Below, piece by piece: positions 57,732-64,000 of a stretch of 64,000 nucleotides of DNA. Numbering within the stretch: position 1 is the stretch's first letter; each line of letters opens with the position of its first letter. The notes under the pieces were generated by a model, which saw nothing but the letters and a program-made list of their open reading frames with translations, was not told the DNA's origin and did no database searches. Source of the DNA: Pseudomonas entomophila L48 (GTDB lineage: Bacteria; Pseudomonadota; Gammaproteobacteria; Pseudomonadales; Pseudomonadaceae); the NCBI RefSeq assembly GCF_000026105.1, contig NC_008027.1, positions 3,610,501 through 3,674,500 on the forward strand, written 5' to 3'. A program made the position numbers and the translations under genes.

Positions 57732-60122
57732 ATGCACACGACGCCACTGAAACTGCTGATGGTCGAAGACAGCTCCATGGACGCCGAGCTGATCCTGATG
57801 CGCCTGGAGCGCAGTGGCTTGCAGGTGCAGTCGCGGCTGGTATTCGACCACGTCGGCGCCGAACACGCCCTGCGCATGGGCACCTTCGACCTGATTCTGT
57901 GCGACTGCGTGCTGCCCGCCTCCTCGGGCACCGAAGTGCTGGCCATCGCCCAGCGCATCGCGCCGGATACGCCGTTCATCTTCCTCTCCGGCATCTATGG
58001 TGAAGAGCACGCGGTGGAGATGATCCGCCTGGGCGCCACCGACTACGTACTGAAGAAGAACCTGCCGCTGCTGCCCAAGGCCGTGCATCGAGCCCTGACT
58101 GAAGTGCAGGAACGTCAGCGTCGGCGCCGCGCCGAGGAGGCCCTGGCCGACATGGAGGCCCGCGCGCGGATCGCCATCGACGCCGCCGGCATGGGCAGTT
58201 GGGACTACAGCCCACAGGATGGCCGCATGCAGTGGGATGTGCGCTGCAAGACCCTGTTCGGCCTGCCCGCCGACACCGAGATGAGCCTTGAAGTGTTCTA
58301 CGCAGGCATTCACCCCGAAGACCTGCCCAGTGTGCATGACGCGGTCGAGCGGGCCATGCATGAGGACAGCGGCGGCCATTACCGGGTCGAATTTCGCAGC
58401 GCCCCAGCTGGCGCGCTCGAGCCGCGCTGGTTGCTCTCCAGTGGCCAGACCCAATTCGTCGATGGCCAGTGCGTGCGTTTCTCCGGCGTGCTGCAGGACA
58501 TCCATCAGCAACGCCAGGCCACCCGTGCCCTGGAACAACTCAATGAGATACTCGGCGAACGGGTCGAGCGCCGCACCCGCGAACGCGACCGCGCCTGGGA
58601 ACTGTCCCAGGACCTGCTGGCGGTGCTCAACAAGGACCTTACACCCGTGGCGTTGAACCCGGCGTGGGAGGCGAGCCTGGGCTTCACCCGCGAACGCCTG
58701 GGGCAGATCCCGCTGCTGCAACTGCTGCCGGAAGCTGACCAGCAAGCCTTTCTCGCCGAGATCGGCGCCCTGTCCGAGGGCCGCACCAGCGTGCGCTTCG
58801 TCGGCCGCATCCTGCATGCCGGCGGCCAGCCGCGCTGGCTGTCGTGGGTGGTGGTGCCGGATGACAGCCTTCTGTATGTGGTGGCCCGCGATATCTCCAG
58901 CGAGCGCGAGTCGGCGCTGGAACTGGCCGAGGCCAACACCCGCCTGCGCGAACAGATCGACGAACGCGAACGCATCGAAGCGGCGCTGCAGCAGATGCAG
59001 CGCCTGGAGGCGGTCGGCCAGCTCACCGCCGGGGTGGCTCACGATTTCAACAACCTGCTGACGGTCATCCTCACTGGCGCCAGTTTTCTCAAGAACGACC
59101 TGGACAAAGGCCTGCTGGACAAGGCCCATGGCCGCCTGAAACACATTCGCGAAGCCGGCGAACGTGGCGCCAAGCTCACCGCGCAACTGTTGGCGTTTTC
59201 CCGCAAGCAACGCCTGGAGCCGGTGCCCCTGAACCTCAACCGCACCCTCGGCGGGCTGGAGGAACTGCTGTGTCGCACCCTGGGCGGCCGTGTCTCGGTG
59301 CGCCTGGACCTGGATACCCACCTCTGGTTCGCCCTCACCGACCCGACCCAGACCGAGATGATCATTCTCAACCTGGCGATCAATGCCCGCGATGCCATGC
59401 CCGACGGTGGCCAGCTGACCCTGGCGACCCGCAACACCCGAGTGAGCGCCCAGCCTCAGCGCCCGCAAGATCCGGAACCCGGCGACTATGTGATGCTGAC
59501 CATCAGCGACACCGGCTGCGGCATGAGCGAAGAAGTGGCGGCCAAGGTTTTCGAGCCCTTCTTCACCACCAAGGACATCGGCAAGGGCTCCGGCCTGGGT
59601 CTGGCCCAGGTGTTCGGCTTCGCCAAGCAGAGCGGCGGTGGGGTGCGTATCGACACGGCACCCGACCGCGGCACGCAGGTCAGTGTGTACCTGCCCTCGG
59701 TCAGGGCCCAGGCTGATCACCCCGCACCGGACCTGGACAAGGGCCGCCCGCTGGCCGGTGGCGGCGACCGCAGCATCCTGCTGGTGGACGACGACCATCT
59801 GGTGCGCGAAATGATCGGCGATGTGCTGCGCCGCCAGGGCTATCGGGTGCGCCAGGCGCACAACGGTGAACAGGCCCTGGCGTTGCTTGATGACACCACC
59901 GACCTGCTGCTGACCGACTTCGCCATGCCCGAGCTCAATGGCGCGCAACTGGCACGAGCGGCACGAGAACGCTACCCGCAGCTGCCCGTGGTGTTTCTGA
60001 CCGGCTACGCTGAACTGGACGGCGAGGAACTGCCAGGCAGCCTGGTGATCCAGAAACCCGTGCACGAACAAGTGCTGGCCCTGGCGTTGGCCGAGTTGTT
60101 GGAAATCGGGAACCTGAAATGA
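57732..60122 (+). CDS. Hybrid sensor histidine kinase (REC-PAS-PAS-HK-REC)
   Basis: This 796-aa cytoplasmic protein begins with a receiver (Asp58 in LILCDCVLP), followed by a PAS domain near 140-260 (IAIDAAGMGSWDYSPQDGRMQWD), a coiled coil, a second PAS near 300-400, and an NtrB-class histidine kinase with His437 in GVAHDFNNLLTVILTGASF. It ends with a receiver (Asp729 in LLLTDFAMPEL). No membrane segment is seen. It probably relays the phytochrome signal, since its N-terminal receiver can accept phosphate. The output is unknown. Confidence 0.92.
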   Translation: MHTTPLKLLMVEDSSMDAELILMRLERSGLQVQSRLVFDHVGAEHALRMGTFDLILCDCVLPASSGTEVLAIAQRIAPDTPFIFLSGIYGEEHAVEMIRLGATDYVLKKNLPLLPKAVHRALTEVQERQRRRRAEEALADMEARARIAIDAAGMGSWDYSPQDGRMQWDVRCKTLFGLPADTEMSLEVFYAGIHPEDLPSVHDAVERAMHEDSGGHYRVEFRSAPAGALEPRWLLSSGQTQFVDGQCVRFSGVLQDIHQQRQATRALEQLNEILGERVERRTRERDRAWELSQDLLAVLNKDLTPVALNPAWEASLGFTRERLGQIPLLQLLPEADQQAFLAEIGALSEGRTSVRFVGRILHAGGQPRWLSWVVVPDDSLLYVVARDISSERESALELAEANTRLREQIDERERIEAALQQMQRLEAVGQLTAGVAHDFNNLLTVILTGASFLKNDLDKGLLDKAHGRLKHIREAGERGAKLTAQLLAFSRKQRLEPVPLNLNRTLGGLEELLCRTLGGRVSVRLDLDTHLWFALTDPTQTEMIILNLAINARDAMPDGGQLTLATRNTRVSAQPQRPQDPEPGDYVMLTISDTGCGMSEEVAAKVFEPFFTTKDIGKGSGLGLAQVFGFAKQSGGGVRIDTAPDRGTQVSVYLPSVRAQADHPAPDLDKGRPLAGGGDRSILLVDDDHLVREMIGDVLRRQGYRVRQAHNGEQALALLDDTTDLLLTDFAMPELNGAQLARAARERYPQLPVVFLTGYAELDGEELPGSLVIQKPVHEQVLALALAELLEIGNLK

Positions 60123-60146
60123 AAAAAATCGCCAGCCGGCGATTTT
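60122..60146. terminator. Bidirectional intrinsic terminator
   Basis: A 9-bp stem AAAATCGCC/GGCGATTTT with loop AGCC starts at the hybrid-kinase stop. On the minus strand it is followed by a T-run and terminates the tRNA-Gln transcript. Confidence 0.85.
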
Positions 60147-60172
60147 GATTTGCTTTGAAAGCAGAGAAGAAA

Positions 60173-60247
60173 TGGCAGGGGCGGCTGGATTCGAACCAAC
60201 GCATGGCAGGATCAAAACCTGCTGCCTTACCGCTTGGCGACGCCCCT
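60173..60247 (-). tRNA. tRNA-Gln (anticodon TTG)
   Basis: The minus-strand sequence folds into a 75-nt cloverleaf with encoded CCA. The acceptor stem is AGGGGCG/CGCCCCT, the anticodon loop reads TTTTGAT (anticodon TTG, codon CAA), and the T-arm contains GGTTCGAATCC. It is transcribed toward the shared terminator. Confidence 0.97.
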
Positions 60248-60653
60248 GTATCGGATATGACAAGCGCCTGATGCGCTGCCAACCTGACAATTCACCGCAA
60301 GCTCCGTGTGTTGCTGTGCGGGAATGGCCGGCACTTTAACAACCTTTTTCCAAGGTGGGAAGCTTTTTTTTAAAAAAAAATCATAGAAAAACAGCAGGTT
60401 AGTCGCCGGCGCCGGATTATGCGGTGATCATTTCAAGCGAACGGTGACGCAGCACATGCGCGAGCATCGGCGATGGATGCGCCAAACTGCAGCGTATTTT
60501 TGCACCCGTACAGGCGCCAGAGTGAGTCGGTGTCCACATGGCTGTTGAGCGTACCCACACCGACCATCACCAGCCCCACGAAGCCCACCGCCCGCGGATA
60601 TCCCTTCCGCAGGCGGCTCTCACGTGAGCTTCACGGCCAGGACATATCACCCG
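60248..60653 (-). other. Gene-poor interval with a possible degenerate reading frame
   Basis: An A/T-rich stretch with T- and A-runs at 60345-60380 is probably the tRNA promoter side. On the minus strand, around 60440-60620, a frame reads KGYPRAVGFVGLVMVG then GTLNSHVDTDSLWRLYG and ends ...ASPFA; it has no good start and looks like a remnant of a membrane-protein gene. No function assigned. Confidence 0.3.
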
Positions 60654-60767
60654 CTATTGATGGCTGACCCAATACACCGCCGTGACCACCACCAGCACGA
60701 TCAGACACAGGATCGCCCAGGCATCGACACTGCTGTCAGCTTTGCGGACCTTGCTTGAATTTCCCAT
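60654..60767 (-). CDS. Small single-span membrane protein (37 aa)
   Basis: The short gene reads MGNSSKVRKADSSVDAW, followed by a hydrophobic helix (AILCLIVLVVVTAVYWV) and ends SHQ. The GAGG site lies eight bases before ATG 60767. The arrangement (charged N-terminus, one helix, short tail) is typical of small stress or complex-associated inner-membrane proteins. The strong ribosome-binding site supports it; function unknown. Confidence 0.7.
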   Translation of the reverse strand: MGNSSKVRKADSSVDAWAILCLIVLVVVTAVYWVSHQ

Positions 60768-60852
60768 TGCATTACCTCTTGTAGTGGTTATGGGAATGCA
60801 CTTCGCAAGCAGCAGTTAAGTCCAGCAATGCCCTTCACTCAAGCAGGGTCTT

Positions 60853-61929
60853 TCAGTAGTCGACGGGTGACATGAGGAAGGGATAGCGAAAATCCGCTGC
60901 CCGTCCTTCGGCGCTGTAACGGTGAAAATCGATACCGTGGCCGTCCTGATCCAACAGCCTCAACCAGCGCCGGGCCTTGTCCACGTCGATCAGTTGCAGC
61001 GATGGCACCTGGTGCTTCTGCTGCCCGTCGCGGTCCACTGCCAGGCCCAATGCGTCATCATGCAACATCACCATGGCCCAACCGCCCATGGTGAAATGCC
61101 CGCCCATCAACACCCCCAGGCGCCCATCGATACGCGCCCGCAGCGCCTCGGGCGAGCTGTTGACCGCGCTGAACACCACATCGCGCCCCGGCACCCGGCC
61201 CGCCGCCTCGAACGCCCGCATGGCACCGAAGGCCATCTCGTCGTTGGCCGACCACACCAACTGCGTGCCCGGGTAGCGCTCCAGCAGCATCTGCGCCTGC
61301 TCGAAGGCGCGCTGGCGACTCCAGCCGCCATACACCACCTGGCGCAGGCGGACCTGGGGATAGTCGGCCAGCGCCCGGCGCATGCCCAGTTCGCGCAACT
61401 GCGAGGCGGGCGTGGTTTTCACGCCGGCGAACGCCAGCAGGTCGACCGGGCCATCGGCAGGTGGCAACTGCGCGACCATCGCCTTGAGCATCTGATAGCC
61501 GGCCTCCTCGTCATTGCTGACGAGGGTGCCGAGAATCCGCGGGTACTTCTCCGGCTGGGACTGGGTGCTGCGCAACTGGTCCTCGGTCAGCCCATTGTTG
61601 ACCAGGAACAGCTTCACCCCTGTGCCACGGGAAAGGCGGATAACCTCCGGCGCCACGTACTGTTCGTTGACCAGCACCAGGTAATCGGGGCGTTGCGGCC
61701 CCTGCAGCACCGCACGGGCCAAGGTCAGCGTGCGGTCGGCACTGCGTTCGCTGTACTGCACGCGCAGCGCCATCCCCAAGTCCTTGGCGGCGGCCTGCAT
61801 GAAACGCGAATAGTCGACCCAGAACGTTTCGTTGGAATAGCCCGGGTTGAGAAACACCACCGAGGCAGCCTGCGCGCCGACTGCCAGCGGCAGGCTCAGG
61901 CACAGGCCCTGGCACAAGGCCTTGAGCAT
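60853..61929 (-). CDS. Orphan periplasmic sugar-binding-like protein
   Basis: This 358-aa protein has a signal peptide (ending AQAA) and a type-I periplasmic-binding fold of the ribose/LacI-like class (VVFLNPGYSNETFWVDYSRFMQAAAKDLGM; LVWSANDEMAFGAMRAFEAAGRVPGRDVVFSAVN). No ABC transporter permease or ATPase gene adjoins it. Such solitary proteins may serve as ligand sensors for membrane kinases or diguanylate cyclases rather than transport. The ligand is not predictable. Confidence 0.85.
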   Translation of the reverse strand: MLKALCQGLCLSLPLAVGAQAASVVFLNPGYSNETFWVDYSRFMQAAAKDLGMALRVQYSERSADRTLTLARAVLQGPQRPDYLVLVNEQYVAPEVIRLSRGTGVKLFLVNNGLTEDQLRSTQSQPEKYPRILGTLVSNDEEAGYQMLKAMVAQLPPADGPVDLLAFAGVKTTPASQLRELGMRRALADYPQVRLRQVVYGGWSRQRAFEQAQMLLERYPGTQLVWSANDEMAFGAMRAFEAAGRVPGRDVVFSAVNSSPEALRARIDGRLGVLMGGHFTMGGWAMVMLHDDALGLAVDRDGQQKHQVPSLQLIDVDKARRWLRLLDQDGHGIDFHRYSAEGRAADFRYPFLMSPVDY

Positions 61930-62012
61930 GCGGTTACATCCCTGCGAAACAAACCTCGGATTATAGACAGGTGGCGTACCGGAACGGACAAATGCCAGTC
62001 AGTCTCACTTAG

Positions 62013-62060
62013 TCCAAATGGTTCTTTTCATATGCAAAAACATCACTTTAGCGCATAAAC
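62013..62060 (+). promoter_or_regulatory. AT-rich cysI promoter region, possible CysB site
   Basis: A stretch rich in A and T (near-palindrome TTTTCATATGCAAAA at 62027-62041, then ATCACTTTAGCGCATAAAC) lies 85-135 bp before cysI, in a position typical for CysB activator binding. CysB sites have a loose consensus, so this is tentative. Confidence 0.3.
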
Positions 62061-62145
62061 CCACTCTGCTATCGTTCCTCGGCTCCGACCCGGAGTGCGC
62101 GGCCGTGCGCGCGATTAGCTGCATGCAGCCTGAGACAGGACTTAT

Positions 62146-63798
62146 ATGTACGTATACGACGAGTACGATCAGCGGATCATCGAGGACCGCGTCAAGCAGT
62201 TCCGTGATCAGACCCGCCGCTACCTGGCCGGTGAGCTGAGCGAAGAAGAATTCCGCCCTCTGCGCCTGCAGAACGGCCTGTATATCCAACGTTTCGCGCC
62301 GATGCTGCGTGTCGCCGTGCCCTATGGCCAGCTGAACGCCCGCCAGACCCGCATGCTGGCGAAGATCGCCCGCGACTACGACAAGGGTTACGCGCACATC
62401 AGCACCCGCCAGAACGTGCAGTACAACTGGCCAGCGCTGGAAGACATCCCGGAAATCCTGGCTGAACTGGCCACCGTGCAGATGCACGCGATCCAGACCA
62501 GCGGCAACTGCCTGCGCAACGTCACCACCGACCAGTTCGCCGGTGTCGCCGCCGACGAGCTGGTCGACCCGCGCCCTTGGTGCGAGATCGTCCGCCAGTG
62601 GACCACCTTCCACCCCGAGTTCGCCTACCTGCCGCGCAAGTTCAAGATTGCCGTCAACGGTTCGAGCGACGACCGCGCCGCCATCGAAGTGCACGACATC
62701 GGCCTGGAGCCGGTGCGCAACGAAGCGGGTGAACTGGGCTTCCGCGTCCTGGTCGGCGGCGGCCTGGGCCGTACGCCGGTGATCGGTTCGTTCATCAACG
62801 AGTTCCTGCCCTGGCAGGACCTGCTCAGCTACCTGGACGCCATCCTGCGCGTGTACAACCGTTACGGTCGCCGTGACAACAAGTACAAGGCGCGGATCAA
62901 GATCCTGGTCAAGGCGCTCACCCCGGAAGTGTTCGCCGAGAAGGTCGAGGCCGAGATGGCCCACCTGCGCGGCGGCAGCACCACCCTGACCGAAGCGGAA
63001 GTCGAGCGCGTGGCACGCCACTTCATCGACCCCGACTACCTGGCGCTGGACAACGTCGACTACGGCGCGCAGGACCTGGAGCACCCTGGCTTCGCCCGCT
63101 GGCGTTCGCGCAACACCCGCGCCCACAAGAAGCCGGGCTACGTCGCCGTCACCCTGTCGCTCAAGCCCACCGGCGTCGCCCCGGGCGACCTGACCGACAA
63201 GCAGCTCGACGCCGTCGCGGACTTCGCCGAACGCTACAGCTTCGGCTTCCTGCGCACCTCCCACGAGCAGAACATCATCCTCGCCGACGTCGAGCAGCGC
63301 CAGTTGCACGCCCTCTGGCTGGAACTGCGCGAGCAAGGCTTCGCCACCCCGAACATCGGCCTGCTGACCGACATCATCTGCTGCCCGGGCGGTGATTTCT
63401 GCTCCCTGGCCAACGCCAAGTCGATCCCGATCGCCGAATCCATCCAGCGCCGCTTCGACGACCTGGACTACCTGTTCGACATCGGCGAGCTCGACCTGAA
63501 CATCTCCGGCTGCATGAACGCCTGCGGCCACCACCACGTCGGCCACATCGGCATCCTTGGCGTGGACAAGAAGGGCGAGGAGTTCTACCAGGTCTCGCTG
63601 GGCGGCAATGCCGCCCGCGACGCGAGCCTGGGCAAGATCCTCGGCCCTTCCTTCGCCCAGGACGACATGGCCGACGTGATCGAGAAACTGATCAGCGTGT
63701 ACGTCGAGCAGCGCACCGAAGACGAGCGCTTCATCGACACCTACCAGCGGATCGGCATCGACCCCTTCAAGGAACGCGTCTATGCAGCGAATCATTAA
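62146..63798 (+). CDS. cysI: Sulfite reductase hemoprotein (ferredoxin-type)
   Basis: This 550-aa protein has the two-fold repeated nitrite/sulfite-reductase architecture. The active-site basic motif is 'HISTRQNVQYNWP', with TSGNCLRNVT. The siroheme-[4Fe-4S] cysteines lie in ICCPGGDFCSLANA (Cys413-x5-Cys419) and NISGCMNACGHHHVGH (Cys456-x3-Cys460). It reduces sulfite to sulfide for cysteine synthesis. This single-chain form is fed by ferredoxin and pairs with a DUF934 protein, unlike enterobacterial CysIJ. It overlaps the next gene by 17 bp. Confidence 0.96.
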   Translation: MYVYDEYDQRIIEDRVKQFRDQTRRYLAGELSEEEFRPLRLQNGLYIQRFAPMLRVAVPYGQLNARQTRMLAKIARDYDKGYAHISTRQNVQYNWPALEDIPEILAELATVQMHAIQTSGNCLRNVTTDQFAGVAADELVDPRPWCEIVRQWTTFHPEFAYLPRKFKIAVNGSSDDRAAIEVHDIGLEPVRNEAGELGFRVLVGGGLGRTPVIGSFINEFLPWQDLLSYLDAILRVYNRYGRRDNKYKARIKILVKALTPEVFAEKVEAEMAHLRGGSTTLTEAEVERVARHFIDPDYLALDNVDYGAQDLEHPGFARWRSRNTRAHKKPGYVAVTLSLKPTGVAPGDLTDKQLDAVADFAERYSFGFLRTSHEQNIILADVEQRQLHALWLELREQGFATPNIGLLTDIICCPGGDFCSLANAKSIPIAESIQRRFDDLDYLFDIGELDLNISGCMNACGHHHVGHIGILGVDKKGEEFYQVSLGGNAARDASLGKILGPSFAQDDMADVIEKLISVYVEQRTEDERFIDTYQRIGIDPFKERVYAANH

Positions 63799-64000
63799 GA
63801 ACAACCAGATCGTCGACGAAACCTGGCACCTGCTGCCCAAGGACGTTTCCATTGACGAACTGACCAACTGCGACGACTACATCGTGCCGCTGCAACTGTG
63901 GCGCGACCACCCGAGCCTGCTCAAGGCTCGCGACGGCGGCCTGGGCATCTGGCTGGACAGCGACGAGGAAGCCGAGGAAATCGGCGAAGACGTCGAGCAC
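63782..64000 (+). CDS. DUF934 protein, CysI-associated (5' part)
   Basis: The first 73 codons are present (MQRIIKNNQIVDETWHLL... GGLGIWLDSDEEAEEIGEDVEH) and the gene runs off the window. DUF934 proteins are regularly encoded next to ferredoxin-type CysI and are thought to assist sulfite reduction. ATG 63782 lies inside the cysI 3' end, indicating translational coupling. Confidence 0.92.
   Translation, partial: MQRIIKNNQIVDETWHLLPKDVSIDELTNCDDYIVPLQLWRDHPSLLKARDGGLGIWLDSDEEAEEIGEDVEH

Noticed and set aside
55098..60290. Long minus-strand open frames opposite bphP and the hybrid kinase
   Set aside because: Shadows without domains; the second even runs through the tRNA-Gln gene.
60473..60667. 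64-codon plus-strand frame
   Set aside because: No ribosome-binding site, Ser/Pro/Arg-rich nonsense-like translation; the opposite strand looks more gene-like but is degenerate.

Overview
The window is a high-GC chromosomal segment of a fluorescent Pseudomonas, most likely of the P. putida group. The evidence is the gene content and order: a divergent cti/metH pair, an acyl-CoA synthetase divergent from liuABCD, a PrrF small RNA with a Fur box, Pseudomonas-type NfuA, SCO/PCu(A)C and BphP genes, cysI followed by a DUF934 gene, and many Pseudomonas REP sequences. I see no prophage, transposase or CRISPR array. One visibly AT-richer gene (about 14.0-15.4 kb) looks acquired.

Layout. 0-4.1 kb: the start of a LysR regulator, a divergent EamA transporter, then a minus-strand RiPP operon of the HvfABC/bufferin type (EGKCG-repeat precursor fused to EF-hands, DUF692 MNIO oxidase, DUF2063 partner), with a secreted DUF4174 gene upstream. 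4.3-8.8 kb: a giant LRR/NEL-type E3 ubiquitin-ligase-like effector. 9.1-14.0 kb: five translationally linked genes (ugd, UDP-GlcA 4-epimerase, DPM1-like transferase, LABN-domain membrane protein, ArnT-like transferase) that fit lipid-linked galacturonic acid synthesis for lipid A/LPS. 14.0-18.0 kb: the AT-rich pentapeptide membrane protein and DNA polymerase II. 18.1-27.1 kb: MFS and LysR genes, a small cluster (LysR, GntA-like YqcI/YcgG protein, LysE exporter, SGNH-like protein), a secreted protein, AzlCD with an AraC regulator, and a 75-aa protein.

27.2-37.3 kb: copper delivery to cytochrome oxidase (SCO, PCu(A)C), nfuA, an acyltransferase-3 protein, cti and metH, and a stand-alone acyl-carrier-like protein. 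37.3-44.8 kb: acyl-CoA synthetase and the leucine/isovalerate operon liuABCD, with two MerR(LiuR)-type palindromes between them. 44.9-47.0 kb: an S24-type repressor, a DUF6124-like protein, PrrF sRNA and a sigma-region-4/FecR-N hybrid protein, with Fur-like boxes ahead of the last two. 47.1-54.7 kb: M14 carboxypeptidase and a seven-gene Csu/CupE-type chaperone-usher pilus operon. 55.0-60.2 kb: a bacteriophytochrome three-gene signalling operon and tRNA-Gln. 60.6-64.0 kb: a 37-aa membrane protein, a periplasmic binding protein, cysI and the start of a DUF934 gene.

The most notable systems are the EF-hand-fused MNIO RiPP operon with possible RNA control elements, the galacturonate-type LPS operon, the GntA-like N-hydroxylase cluster, the large NEL ligase, and the iron-linked PrrF/hybrid-sigma region. 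Twelve REP loci of at least four sequence classes punctuate gene ends; one supplies a stop codon and another encodes the C-terminus of a protein.
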